Assembly (NCBI GenBank): GCA_024711125.1
Contig: JANJTM010000038.1
Coordinates: 152,511-216,510 of the forward strand
Reading direction: 5' to 3'
DNA from: Rhodothermales bacterium
GTDB taxonomy: Bacteria > Bacteroidota > Rhodothermia > Rhodothermales > UBA10348
Length of the DNA stretch: 64,000 nt
Positions within the stretch are counted from its first letter, which is position 1. Every line of letters starts with the position of its first letter. Under the pieces are notes generated by a model that saw nothing but the letters and a program-made list of their open reading frames with translations, was not told where the DNA came from and did no database searches. The position numbers and the translations under genes are program-made. This document shows, piece by piece, positions 25,079 to 34,393 of the stretch.

Positions 25079-26095
25079 ATGCCCGTACGCGTAGCTGTCG
25101 ATGCCATGGGGGGCGACCACGCGCCCGCGGTGGTCGTCGAGGGGTGTATCCAGGCGGCACGCTCGCTGTCGGGCGACGTGCAGATTCTCCTCACGGGTCC
25201 CGCCGAAGAGATCGGGCGGCTGATCCGTGAGGCAGGCGCGGAAGATGCCGGCCTGCAGGTCCTGCACGCTCCCGAAGTGATCGGAATGGGCGATTCGCCC
25301 GCGACGGCGGTCAAGACGAAGACCGGCTCGTCGATCCACGTGGGCCTGGCGGCACAGCGCGAGGGCGCGGCCGACGCGTTCGTCAGCGCGGGAAATACGG
25401 GAGCCGTGATGGCGGCTGCCCTGTTCATCCTCGGACGGTTGCCCGGCGTGAGCCGCCCCGCGATCATCGGATACTTTCCCACGCTGAGGGATTTCTGCCT
25501 GCTGATCGACGTGGGTACGAACGTCGACTGCAAACCGGAGCACCTGGTGCAGTTCGCGCTGATGGGCTCCGTCTACGCGGAGAAGATCCTGCGCCGGGAA
25601 CGCCCCGTGGTCGCCATCATGAACATCGGCGAGGAACCCGGCAAGGGAAACGAGCAGGTCAAGAACGCCTTCTCCCTGCTCTCTGCCGAACCCGGCATCA
25701 ACTTCCGGGGCAACATCGAGGGGCGTGACCTGATGCAGCACCCGGCCGACGTGGTCGTCTGCGATGGGTTCGTGGGCAACATCATGCTCAAGCTCGGCGA
25801 GAGCATCGCCTCGGTGCTTCCGCAGATGATCGGGGCCGAGATGAAACGCCAGCAGATGGGTCCCGCCGAGCAGGCGGTGGTCGGCCGGGCGTTCGAGGGG
25901 GTTCGTCGCCGGTTCGATTACGAGGAATACGGCGGGGTGCCGCTGCTCGGCGTCGGCGGCAACGTGATCATCGGGCACGGCGGTTCCGGAGCCCGCGCCA
26001 TCGCGAACATGGTGCGTGTTGCCGCTGACGTGGTTCGCCAGGATGTCTCGGGCAGCATCACCACGGCCCTGGCCTCGGCGCCGGCCGGCGCCTGA
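25079..26095 (+). CDS. plsX: Phosphate acyltransferase PlsX
   Basis: The 338-residue protein begins [14 protein letters not shown] and shows [30 protein letters not shown] and [15 protein letters not shown], all PlsX signatures. It makes acyl-phosphate from acyl-ACP for phospholipid synthesis at the membrane. It leads a plsX-fabH-fabD-fabG run with gaps of about 14-34 nt. Confidence 0.97.
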   Translation: MPVRVAVDAMGGDHAPAVVVEGCIQAARSLSGDVQILLTGPAEEIGRLIREAGAEDAGLQVLHAPEVIGMGDSPATAVKTKTGSSIHVGLAAQREGAADAFVSAGNTGAVMAAALFILGRLPGVSRPAIIGYFPTLRDFCLLIDVGTNVDCKPEHLVQFALMGSVYAEKILRRERPVVAIMNIGEEPGKGNEQVKNAFSLLSAEPGINFRGNIEGRDLMQHPADVVVCDGFVGNIMLKLGESIASVLPQMIGAEMKRQQMGPAEQAVVGRAFEGVRRRFDYEEYGGVPLLGVGGNVIIGHGGSGARAIANMVRVAADVVRQDVSGSITTALASAPAGA

Positions 26096-26109
26096 GAACG
26101 AACGTCGTC

Positions 26110-27111
26110 ATGCCCAGAGCAGCCATCACGGCCGTCGGCCACTTCCTTCCCGAGGAGCGACTCACCAACGCCGACCTGGAGGCGATGGTGGAAACCTCGG
26201 ACGAGTGGATCCGCAGTCGAACCGGAATCCGCGAGCGCCGCATCCTCCGGGATCCTGCCAAGGCGACCTCGTACATGGCCACGGAAGCTGCCCGCGACGT
26301 GCTGCGCAAGCGTGGAATCCGGGCCGACGAGATCGACGCGATCGTCGTGGCCACGGTGACGCCGGACATGTTCTTTCCGTCCACGGCGGCGCTCGTGCAG
26401 GCCAACCTCGGTGCGTCCAACGCCTGGGGTTTCGACCTCTCGGCCGCCTGCAGCGGGTTCCTGTTCGCCCTGTCGACGGCGGCTCGGTTCATCGAGTGCG
26501 GGAAGCACTCCAAGGTCCTCGTGATCGGCGCCGACAAGATGAGCTCGATCCTGGACTTCACCGACCGCACGACGTGCATCCTGTTCGGGGACGGCGCGGC
26601 GGCGGTCCTGCTCGAGCCGGACGAGTCGGGTCATGGCCTGGTCGACTCCATCGAACGCACGGACGGGTCGAACTGGTCGATTCTCTGCATGCTCGGAGGC
26701 GGCAGCCTGCATCCGCCCACCCACGAGACCGTCGATCGCAACCTGCATTTCCTGCACCAGGAAGGACAGCACGTGTTTCGTTACGCCGTGCAGGGCATGG
26801 CCGACGTCTCGGCCGAGATCATGAAGCGGAACGGCCTGACGGGGGATGACGTGCGTTTCCTGGTACCGCACCAGGCGAACCTGCGCATCATCGACGCCAC
26901 CGCCCGCAGGATGGGCATCGGCATGGACAAGGTGATGCTCAACATCGAACGGTACGGCAATACGACGGCGGCGACCATTCCGCTCTGCCTTGCCGACTGG
27001 GAGTCCCAGCTACGGAGGGGCGACAACCTGGTGCTCGCCGCGTTCGGCGGAGGATTCACCTGGGGCGCGGCCTACCTGAAGTGGGCTTACGACGGCGCCG
27101 ACGTCGCGTGA
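26110..27111 (+). CDS. fabH: 3-oxoacyl-ACP synthase III
   Basis: The 333-residue thiolase-fold enzyme has the catalytic triad Cys114 (SAACSGF), His254 (VPHQANLRI) and Asn284 ([11 protein letters not shown]). It condenses an acyl-CoA primer with malonyl-ACP to start fatty-acid synthesis. The substrate-pocket residues do not by themselves show whether branched or straight primers are used. Confidence 0.96.
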   Translation: MPRAAITAVGHFLPEERLTNADLEAMVETSDEWIRSRTGIRERRILRDPAKATSYMATEAARDVLRKRGIRADEIDAIVVATVTPDMFFPSTAALVQANLGASNAWGFDLSAACSGFLFALSTAARFIECGKHSKVLVIGADKMSSILDFTDRTTCILFGDGAAAVLLEPDESGHGLVDSIERTDGSNWSILCMLGGGSLHPPTHETVDRNLHFLHQEGQHVFRYAVQGMADVSAEIMKRNGLTGDDVRFLVPHQANLRIIDATARRMGIGMDKVMLNIERYGNTTAATIPLCLADWESQLRRGDNLVLAAFGGGFTWGAAYLKWAYDGADVA

Positions 27112-27127
27112 GCCCGATCCACACGCC

Positions 27128-28078
27128 ATGAGCAAGACCGCGTTTCTGTTCCCCGGACAGGGCTCCCAGTACGTGGGCATGGGCAGCGACCTGGCCTCCG
27201 GCTTTCCGGCCGCCCGACGCCTCTTCGACGCGGCCGACAGGGTGCTCGGTTTCTCGCTGTCCACCGCCATGTTCGGGACGGGCGAGCCGGAAGGGGATAC
27301 GGAGAGGTTGCGCCAGACCGAGGTAACCCAGCCCGCGCTGTATCTGCACAGCCTCGCGGTCATGACGGTGCTCGAGGAGGCCGGCATCGGTTTCGACATG
27401 GTCGCAGGTCACAGTCTCGGTGAATATTCGGCGCTCGCGGCGTCCGGAGCCATCGCGTTCGAGGATGGGCTCACCATCGTGCGCGAACGCGGCCGACTGA
27501 TGGCGGAGGCGGGCAGGCTCCGCCCGGGCGGCATGGCGGCGGTCATCGGCACCGAAGACGCACTGATCGAAGAAGTCTGCGCCGAGGCGAGCCAGGGAAC
27601 GCAGGTGGTGCAGCCGGCGAACTACAATTCGCCCGGACAGGTGGTCATTTCCGGCGACCTGACGGCCATCGAGCGAGCGACGGCGCTCCTGGCGGAGCGG
27701 GGTGCCCGAAAGGTCGTGCCGCTGCCGGTCAGTGGGGCGTTCCACTCGCCGCTCATGGAGCATGCCCGGGCCGGGCTCGCCGACGCCCTGGCCAACCTGC
27801 CCCTGCGTACCCCGCGCGTGCCGGTATACCTGAACGTCTCCGGGCTTCCGACCACCGATCCGGAGGCCATCCGTGCCCGCCTGCTCGAGCAGCTCCTGGC
27901 GCCGGTCCGGTGGACGCAGACCCTCCAGGCCATGGGATCGGACGGGGCTGCCCGCTTCGTCGAGATCGGGGCGGGCAAGGTCCTCTCGGGTCTCGTCAAG
28001 CGTACGCTAGGCCGCGACGCCGAAACGATGGCCATCGGAACGCGCGACGATTTCGAGGCGCTCACCAACGGCCGCTGA
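27128..28078 (+). CDS. fabD: Malonyl-CoA:ACP transacylase
   Basis: The 316-residue protein has FLFPGQGSQYVGMG at the N-terminus, the active-site serine in GHSLGEYSAL (Ser96), and the catalytic His in VSGAFHSPLM. It loads malonate onto acyl carrier protein. It lies between fabH and fabG in the same transcript. Confidence 0.96.
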   Translation: MSKTAFLFPGQGSQYVGMGSDLASGFPAARRLFDAADRVLGFSLSTAMFGTGEPEGDTERLRQTEVTQPALYLHSLAVMTVLEEAGIGFDMVAGHSLGEYSALAASGAIAFEDGLTIVRERGRLMAEAGRLRPGGMAAVIGTEDALIEEVCAEASQGTQVVQPANYNSPGQVVISGDLTAIERATALLAERGARKVVPLPVSGAFHSPLMEHARAGLADALANLPLRTPRVPVYLNVSGLPTTDPEAIRARLLEQLLAPVRWTQTLQAMGSDGAARFVEIGAGKVLSGLVKRTLGRDAETMAIGTRDDFEALTNGR

Positions 28079-28112
28079 CGCCGCCCCGCACCGACCCATT
28101 CCTTCGATCGAC

Positions 28113-28862
28113 ATGCATCTCGACTTTTCCGGACAGACGGTTCTCGTGACGGGCGGAACGCGCGGCATCGGACGCGCCATCGCCGAGGCCTTCGCAGCCG
28201 CAGGCGCGAAGGTGGCGTTCACGTTCCGCAGTTCGACCGCGGAGGCCGACGCGCTGGCGGCGCAGATCGCCGCCTCGGGCGGAGAGGCGATCGCGATCCA
28301 GGGCGACGCGGCCGACCCGGCCTCGGCCGACGCCGCGGTCTCCCGGGTCGTGGAGACCTGGGGCCGGCTCGACGTGCTCGTCAACAACGCCGGCGTCACG
28401 CGCGACACGCTCATGCTGCGCATGACCGAGGAGGACTGGGACGCCGTGCTCGACACGAACCTGAAGAGCGTATTCCACTTCTCGAAGGCCGCCTACCGGG
28501 TGATGATGAAGCAGCGCTCGGGTCGCATCGTGAACCTCTCTTCGGTGGTCGGCATCACCGGGAACGCCGGGCAGACCAACTACGCCGCCTCGAAGGCGGG
28601 CATCATCGGATTCTCCAAGAGCCTCGCGAAGGAGTTGGCGAGCCGCGGCGTCACCGTCAACGTGGTCGCCCCGGGGTACGTGATGACCGAGATGACCGAG
28701 AAGATCCCCGAGGCCGCCAAGGAGGCGTTCCTCAAGTCCATTCCGCTCCAGAGGGGGGCGGATCCCAACGAAGTCGCGGCCGCGGTCGTCTTCCTCGCGT
28801 CGAGCGCGGCGGGCTACATTACGGGGCACGTGCTGCAGGTCGACGGCGGCCTGGCCATGTAG
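28113..28862 (+). CDS. fabG: 3-oxoacyl-ACP reductase
   Basis: The 249-residue short-chain dehydrogenase has the NADPH motif TGGTRGIG (13-20), NNAGVTRD, and the catalytic Ser (about 144), Tyr157 and Lys161 (YAASK). It reduces 3-oxoacyl-ACP. The genes acpP and fabF, which often follow, are absent; a DEAD-box helicase gene begins 6 nt after the stop. Confidence 0.95.
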   Translation: MHLDFSGQTVLVTGGTRGIGRAIAEAFAAAGAKVAFTFRSSTAEADALAAQIAASGGEAIAIQGDAADPASADAAVSRVVETWGRLDVLVNNAGVTRDTLMLRMTEEDWDAVLDTNLKSVFHFSKAAYRVMMKQRSGRIVNLSSVVGITGNAGQTNYAASKAGIIGFSKSLAKELASRGVTVNVVAPGYVMTEMTEKIPEAAKEAFLKSIPLQRGADPNEVAAAVVFLASSAAGYITGHVLQVDGGLAM

Positions 28863-28868
28863 GAGTCC

Positions 28869-30467
28869 ATGAGCCGAGGAGAAATTCCCAGGAAACCCTG
28901 GAAGAACGTGATCGACCTTACGTCCCGGGCCAAGCGCGAAGCCCGGGACGCCGAAACAGCGGCGTCCTTCGTCGAGCCCGATGACGCCCTGCCCGAAGTG
29001 ACGTTGGCCGGGCTTCCGCCCGCACTGGCCGGTGCCGTTCGCGCGGCGGGCTGGCCCGATCTCATGCCGGTCCAGCGCAAGGCCATCCCGTACCTGCTCG
29101 CCGGGCGCGACATGATCGTGCAGTCGCGCACGGGTTCCGGCAAGACCGGCGCGTTCCTCTTGCCGCTCTTCGATCGGCTCGACGACACGCTCGCCCGCCC
29201 GCAGGCCCTTATCCTGAGCCCGACCCGCGAGCTGGCCCGGCAGATCTTCGACGAGTTCGAGCGCATCAAGGGGGAACGGGGTCTGAAGGCCGTCGCGATC
29301 TACGGCGGCGTACGGTACGGCCCGCAGCTCGACAAGCTGGCGGCCGGCGCGCAGGTGGTGGTCGGAACGCCGGGCCGCGTGCTGGACCACCTGCAGCGTC
29401 GTACGCTCTCGCTCGACCACTGCCGTGCCTTCGTGCTCGACGAGGCCGATGAGATGCTTTCGATGGGCTTCTACCCCGACATGATGGCGATGCGGTCGTG
29501 GCTGCCGAAGGAACGGCAGTCCTGCATGTTCTCTGCGACCATCCCGCCGCGCGTCAAGGCCCTCGCGCACGAGTTTCTCCGGGACCCCGGGTTTCTCTCG
29601 CTGTCGACCGGAAACGTCAGTGTCGACGCGATCGAGCACCGGTACTACCGGGTGGATCCGATGCAGAAAGACCGGACGCTCGTCCGCCTGATCGAGTTGG
29701 AGAACCCCGAAAGCGCGATCATCTTCGCGAATACCCGCCGCGAAGTGGAGTACCTGGGCCAGTTCCTGTCCAACTACGGGTATGACGCCGCCTCGCTGTC
29801 GGGTGACCTGTCCCAGAAGGCGCGCGAAGCGGTCATGCGTCGCATCCGGTCGGGTCGGTTGCGTTTTCTGGTCGCCACCGACGTCGCCGCCCGGGGCATC
29901 GACATCTCGGACCTGAGCCACGTGTTCATGTTCAACATGCCGGACGACCAGGAATACTACGTGCACCGCGCGGGCCGGACCGCGCGCGCGGGCAAGACCG
30001 GCACATCGATCACCCTGGTCTCCATCGAGGAAGAGACGAACCTGAAGCGCACCGCGCACAAGTACGGAATTGAAATGCAGCGAGCCGAATTGCCTACGGA
30101 CGCCGACGTCGAGGCCCGCGTCAACGAGCGGATGACGGTGACCCTCGAGGCCCGCTACCGCACGAAGACGAACCTGAACCGGGAGCGCTTGCGCCGCTTC
30201 CTTCCGATGGTGGAAGAACTTGCGCGCGAGGAACCGGAACTGCTGGCGATGCTCGTCGACGACCTGTACCACGACACCCTCCACGGTACCTCGGGCAGGG
30301 AAGCGGAACCCGAGATCGACAGCGACGAGTACCACCCGGACGAAGTGCACGCCGAGGCCCCGGCGGCCGACGCGGAGGCCCGCAAGAAGCGCAAGAAGCG
30401 CAAGAAGCGCCGTACCGGTGAAGGTTCGGCCGACCCCGGACCGGCCCGCGAAACCGACGCCGACTGA
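28869..30467 (+). CDS. DEAD-box ATP-dependent RNA helicase
   Basis: The 532-residue protein has the full DEAD-box set: SRTGSGKTGAFLLP, PTRELARQ, TPGRVLDHL, LDEADEML, SAT, ATDVAARGIDISD and HRAGRTARAGKTG. After the two RecA domains there is a helical segment and an Asp/Glu-rich stretch, then a strongly basic tail (KKRKKRKKRR) near the end that probably binds RNA non-specifically. It belongs to the CsdA/RhlE-type bacterial helicases but lacks a clear DbpA RNA-binding domain. Starting 6 nt after fabG, it is likely part of the lipid gene transcript. Confidence 0.92.
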   Translation: MSRGEIPRKPWKNVIDLTSRAKREARDAETAASFVEPDDALPEVTLAGLPPALAGAVRAAGWPDLMPVQRKAIPYLLAGRDMIVQSRTGSGKTGAFLLPLFDRLDDTLARPQALILSPTRELARQIFDEFERIKGERGLKAVAIYGGVRYGPQLDKLAAGAQVVVGTPGRVLDHLQRRTLSLDHCRAFVLDEADEMLSMGFYPDMMAMRSWLPKERQSCMFSATIPPRVKALAHEFLRDPGFLSLSTGNVSVDAIEHRYYRVDPMQKDRTLVRLIELENPESAIIFANTRREVEYLGQFLSNYGYDAASLSGDLSQKAREAVMRRIRSGRLRFLVATDVAARGIDISDLSHVFMFNMPDDQEYYVHRAGRTARAGKTGTSITLVSIEEETNLKRTAHKYGIEMQRAELPTDADVEARVNERMTVTLEARYRTKTNLNRERLRRFLPMVEELAREEPELLAMLVDDLYHDTLHGTSGREAEPEIDSDEYHPDEVHAEAPAADAEARKKRKKRKKRRTGEGSADPGPARETDAD

Positions 30468-30494
30468 TTTCGACCGCCTCACGATTCGACTTCC

Positions 30495-31481
30495 ATGGAC
30501 CTTCTGCTTGCCACTCTACTCCTCGCCCTCGCGCCCACGGATACGATCCGGGTCGACGCGAGCCACTGGCGCGTCTATGATTCGCAGGGCAACCCGTCCA
30601 GCCTCGAGGCCATCGTCCGGACGGCGGGCGGGGCAGACGCGCTGCTGATCGGCGAAACGCACGACGACCCGGTGGTGCACGCCCTTCAACTCGAACTGCT
30701 GCAACGCGTTTTCACGGCATACCACGATCGGGGCGTAGCGCTGTCGATGGAGATGTTCACGCGCGACGTGCAGATGGTCGTGGACGAGTACCTGGACGGG
30801 ATCATCACCGAGAGCGCCTTCCGCGCCGCGTCTCTTCCGTGGCCGAACTACGCGACCGACTACCGTCCGATGGTCGAGTTCGCGAAGGCGCACGGGTTGC
30901 CGGTCATTGCGGCGAACGCGCCCCGTCGGTACGTCAACCGCGTGACCCGTCTCGGACCCCAGTCTCTCGACGCGCTCTCGGCCGAAGCGCTGCGCCATGT
31001 CGCCCCGCTGCCGTATGCGAAGGCCTCGGAGGCGTACGCCGCCGAATGGAATGCCCTGATGGCCGAGGCGATGGCCGGCATGGCGGCGGCCCGTCCGACG
31101 CCCGACTCCACGTCGCGCGGGAACGCGGCGCCGAGCCCGCAGCCGACGGCGGCGCCGTCCGGTCAGGGTCCGCAGCACGGCGGCATGTCGTACATGCTGG
31201 ATTCGCAGTCGCTCTGGGACGCCACGATGGCGTGGTCGATCGCAGAGCACCAGATGCGGAATCCGGGCTCGCTCGTCGTGCACGTGGTGGGTGCCTTCCA
31301 CGTCGAGAACTACACAGGCATCCCGGAGCACCTGGTCCGATACCGACCGGGCTCGGGTCAGGTCGTGGTGACCGTGCGACCCGCGGCCGACGTGAACCGG
31401 TTCGACCCCGCGAAGCACGCCGGACTCGGGGATTTCGTCATCCTGGCCGACGAGTCCCTCCCCCGAACGCATCGGCGGTAA
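30495..31481 (+). CDS. ChaN-like (Tiki/EreA-fold) secreted protein
   Basis: The 328-residue protein has a short signal-like N-terminus (MDLLLATLLLALAPTDT) and then the ChaN-family pattern: LLIGETHDDPVVHALQLELL, a Glu in SMEMFTRDVQ, and a late His-containing strand (HVVGAFHVENYTGI). The family is related to the haem-binding lipoprotein ChaN and to Tiki-type hydrolases. A Pro/Ser/Thr-rich insert lies near residues 197-220. It follows the helicase by 27 nt and precedes the RlpA-like gene by 4 nt. The biochemical role is uncertain. Confidence 0.78.
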   Translation: MDLLLATLLLALAPTDTIRVDASHWRVYDSQGNPSSLEAIVRTAGGADALLIGETHDDPVVHALQLELLQRVFTAYHDRGVALSMEMFTRDVQMVVDEYLDGIITESAFRAASLPWPNYATDYRPMVEFAKAHGLPVIAANAPRRYVNRVTRLGPQSLDALSAEALRHVAPLPYAKASEAYAAEWNALMAEAMAGMAAARPTPDSTSRGNAAPSPQPTAAPSGQGPQHGGMSYMLDSQSLWDATMAWSIAEHQMRNPGSLVVHVVGAFHVENYTGIPEHLVRYRPGSGQVVVTVRPAADVNRFDPAKHAGLGDFVILADESLPRTHRR

Positions 31482-31485
31482 GACC

Positions 31486-32121
31486 GTGGGTGCCCGAGTA
31501 GCCGTCGTCGTGATTGCGCTCCTGGCGGCGCCCGCGTCGGCACGGCAATCCTCGCCCGTGCATCCGGGCGAGGTGCTCGACGGACCCGTGGCCGTGTACC
31601 CGGAGCACCTGGCGGGTCGCCGCATGGCGTCGGGCGCAACGTACCGTCCGACGGACCTCGTGGCCGCCCACCCCACGTTGCCGTTCGGCACCGAATTGGT
31701 CGTGGAAGCGGCCGGGCGCACCGTCCGGGTGGTCGTAATGGACCGTGGGCCATACGATTCCGGGGTTCGACTGTTGGTCTCGGGGTCTGCCGGGGCACGC
31801 CTCGGGTTGGGAGAAGAACCCCGATGGATGCGCATCCGCCGACAGGACGAGAGTGCGGGATCCGGAGCGGGTTCCGCTGCCGTGCCGGGGCCACCGGCGA
31901 CCGCGTGGACGGTGCAGCTCGGGTCGTTCAGCGACGCGGAAACCGCGGAGCGCCTGGCCGCCCGGTTCTCGGGCGCGCGGGTCGAGAGGGGGCCAGGAGG
32001 AACGTGGCGGGTACGTTTCGGTCGGTTCGTGGACCGCGACGAAGCCGAGGCGTGGCGCGAGCGACTCGAGGGCTGGGGAGTGTCCGGGTTCGTTCGGCCT
32101 TCCGACGCGGAGGAGAACTGA
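31486..32121 (+). CDS. RlpA-like double-psi beta-barrel protein with SPOR domain
   Basis: The 211-residue protein starts at GTG 31486, has a signal peptide (VAVVVIALLAAPASA) and a RlpA-type barrel (about 45-90; MASGATYRPTDLVAAHPTLPFGTEL and VVVMDRGPYDSG split apart). A C-terminal SPOR domain (about 140-205; TAWTVQLGSFSDAETAERLAA) follows. RlpA proteins cut denuded glycan strands at the septum, and SPOR domains bind those strands. The conserved Asp of DRGP is present. It is probably an exported, septum-directed wall enzyme or its inactive relative. Confidence 0.82.
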   Translation: MGARVAVVVIALLAAPASARQSSPVHPGEVLDGPVAVYPEHLAGRRMASGATYRPTDLVAAHPTLPFGTELVVEAAGRTVRVVVMDRGPYDSGVRLLVSGSAGARLGLGEEPRWMRIRRQDESAGSGAGSAAVPGPPATAWTVQLGSFSDAETAERLAARFSGARVERGPGGTWRVRFGRFVDRDEAEAWRERLEGWGVSGFVRPSDAEEN

Positions 32122-32222
32122 GCCGGAGCGAAGGTGATCTCCACGCCGATTCCTCGCAGGGACGTTGTCTGCCCCGTTCGGCTCCGGTAATCTCCGGCCA
32201 ACCCAACCCGACCGGAACGTCC

Positions 32223-33923
32223 ATGCTTCGGATCGCCCGACTCCTGCCCTTCGCGTTCGTCCTCGGCACGCTGTCCTGCGGCAGCCCGGAAGAGGGCACC
32301 ACGACCTCCTGCGCCGCGATCCTCGCGGAAAGCGAATCGACCATGTCCACCTGGAATCTCGACGAGGGCTCGCCCGAGGCCCGGGCCCTGCTCTCGAAGT
32401 ACACGCCCTTCCGCCTGACGACGGACACGTCGACGCTCACCCCGTCGGAGTGCCGCATGCTGCCGCTGCTCGTCGAGGCCGCCCAGGCCATGGACGAGAT
32501 CTTCTGGCTGCAGGCGTACGGGGACCGGGATTCGCTGCTGGCGTCGATCGGGGACCCCGGGCTCCGCACGTTCGCCGAGATCAACTACGGTCCGTGGGAC
32601 CGGCTCGACGGCAACCGCCCGTTCGTGGACGGGGTCGGCCCGAAGCCGGACGGATCCAACCTCTACCCGGCGAACCTCTCGAAGGCCGACTTCGAGAAGG
32701 CGGCCGAAGCCGATCCCGCCCTGCGCTCGCTCTACACGCTCGTGCGCCGCGACGCAGGGGAAGCCCTGCGCGCCGTTCCGTACCACGAGGCCTACGCCGA
32801 GCCGATGCAGCGGGCGGCGGGGCGCCTCCGCGAAGCCGCCGCGCTGGCCGAGGACGCCGGGCTGAAGCGCTACCTCGAGCTGCGCGCCGAGGCACTCGTC
32901 ACCGGGGAATACCTGGAGAGCGACCGCGCCTGGATGGACATGAAGACGAACCGCCTGGATGTCGTCATCGGCCCCATCGAGACCTACGAGGACCAGCTCT
33001 TCGGCTACAAGGCGGCGGCCGAGGCCTACGTCCTCGTCAAGGACATGGAGTGGAGCGAGCGGCTGTCGCGGTACGCGGCGCTGCTTCCGGCCCTCCAGAC
33101 CGGGCTCCCGGTCGACGCGGAATACAAGGCGGAATCGCCTGGCGCCGATTCGGACCTCAACGCCTACGACGTCATCTACTACGCGGGCGACTCGAACGCC
33201 GGGTCGAAGACGATCGCCATCAATCTTCCGAACGACGAGCGGGTGCAGCTCGAGAAGGGCGCGCGGCGCCTGCAGCTCAAGAACGCGATGCAGGCGAAGT
33301 TCGACCGGATCATGGTTCCGATCACCGGCATGCTCATCGCCGAGGATCAGCGGGCGAAGGTCACCTTCGACGCGTTCTTCGGCAACACGATGTTCCACGA
33401 GGTCGCGCACGGCCTCGGCATCAAGAACACGATCAACGGGAGCGGAACGGTGCGCGAGGCGCTCAAGGAGCATGCCTCGGCGCTGGAGGAGGGCAAGGCC
33501 GACGTGCTGGGTCTCTACATGGTGCTCTCGCTCGTGGAGCAGGGGGAGCTGGAGGCGGACGTCGAGGATAGCATGGTGACGTTCCTGGCCGGCATCTTCC
33601 GGTCGGTCCGGTTCGGAGCCTCGAGCGCGCACGGGCGCGCCAACATGATCCGGTTCAACTACTTCCAGGAAATGGGCGCCTTCACGCGGGACGAGGCCAC
33701 GGGCACCTACCGCGCCGATTTCGCGAAGATGCGCGAAGCCATGAACTCGCTCTCGGCCCTCATCCTCAAGCTCCAGGGGGACGGCGACCATGCGGGGGTG
33801 GCCGAGCTGGTCGAGCGGTACGGCGCGATCGACGCGCAGCTGCAGGCCGACCTGGACCGGCTCGCGACGGCCGGCATCCCGGTCGACGTCGTGTTCGAGC
33901 AGGGCATCGGGGCGCTGCACTGA
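32223..33923 (+). CDS. M49-like (dipeptidyl-peptidase III family) zinc peptidase lipoprotein
   Basis: The 566-residue protein starts at ATG 32223 with a signal peptide and lipobox (LGTLSC). The zinc site is HEVAHG (His392-Glu-Val-Ala-His396), followed about 30 residues later by EEGKADV (Glu near 422), as in the M49 family, whose motifs are HEXXGH and EEXRAE/D. Here the first motif has the shorter HEXXH spacing, as reported for some bacterial M49 relatives. It probably removes peptides or acts on modified substrates outside the inner membrane. No gene overlap is seen with its neighbours. Confidence 0.8.
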   Translation: MLRIARLLPFAFVLGTLSCGSPEEGTTTSCAAILAESESTMSTWNLDEGSPEARALLSKYTPFRLTTDTSTLTPSECRMLPLLVEAAQAMDEIFWLQAYGDRDSLLASIGDPGLRTFAEINYGPWDRLDGNRPFVDGVGPKPDGSNLYPANLSKADFEKAAEADPALRSLYTLVRRDAGEALRAVPYHEAYAEPMQRAAGRLREAAALAEDAGLKRYLELRAEALVTGEYLESDRAWMDMKTNRLDVVIGPIETYEDQLFGYKAAAEAYVLVKDMEWSERLSRYAALLPALQTGLPVDAEYKAESPGADSDLNAYDVIYYAGDSNAGSKTIAINLPNDERVQLEKGARRLQLKNAMQAKFDRIMVPITGMLIAEDQRAKVTFDAFFGNTMFHEVAHGLGIKNTINGSGTVREALKEHASALEEGKADVLGLYMVLSLVEQGELEADVEDSMVTFLAGIFRSVRFGASSAHGRANMIRFNYFQEMGAFTRDEATGTYRADFAKMREAMNSLSALILKLQGDGDHAGVAELVERYGAIDAQLQADLDRLATAGIPVDVVFEQGIGALH

Positions 33924-34041
33924 CGCAGGGGCGGGGAAGCGGAGAGGATTTCGTCGACCCGGACGCAGGCCCTAAAGGGGGCGCCCGGGTCGGCCGATAT
34001 CCCTGCCAAGGCGCAGCGCGCCGTCACTTCCGCACCGCCCG

Positions 34042-34305
34042 ATGTCCGTCGACGACTACACCCTGGCCGCCTTTCTCTCGGGCGAGCTTCCCGAGCGCGA
34101 ACGCAAGACGGTAGCCGCGGCACTGGTTTTTGACCAGGAAGCGCGCGAGGTCCTGCACATGGCCTGCGAGGCGTTGTCGGCGGTATTCGCGTCGGAGCCG
34201 GCGCGCTCGGAATACATGGAGCGCCTGCGCAGCGCACCCGCACGCCCCTCGAGACCCGTCGGCGACCGGCCCTCGGTCGAAACACGCAACCGGCGCGTGG
34301 CCTAG
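34042..34305 (+). CDS. Small acidic/helical protein, possible anti-sigma-like N-terminal domain
   Basis: The 87-residue protein begins MSVDDYTLAAFLSGELPERERK, which resembles the cytoplasmic N-terminal helix pair of anti-sigma factors (LAAYLSGELSEEER pattern), but it has no zinc-binding Cys/His set and no membrane segment. The last 30 residues are Pro/Arg-rich and likely disordered. It lies alone between the M49-like and S9 genes. Codon usage fits its neighbours. Confidence 0.55.
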   Translation: MSVDDYTLAAFLSGELPERERKTVAAALVFDQEAREVLHMACEALSAVFASEPARSEYMERLRSAPARPSRPVGDRPSVETRNRRVA

Positions 34306-34360
34306 TTCCGGGAATCGACCCGTCGACGACCGGCCGCGCACGCGGAACCGTGTCGGCGAA

Positions 34361-34368
34361 TATATTCG
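34361..34368 (+). promoter_or_regulatory. Putative -10 element for S9 peptidase gene
   Basis: TATATTCG lies 25 nt before the ATG at 34394 and matches TAnnTT(T/C)G. No -35 box was found. Confidence 0.45.
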
Positions 34369-34393
34369 GGGTTTCACCGTCCCGAGGTTCGCC

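Noticed and set aside
30516..33920. 1134-codon minus-strand ORF opposite the ChaN-like, RlpA-like and M49-like genes
   Set aside because: It is antisense to three recognisable genes and is Arg/His/Val-rich without any domain.
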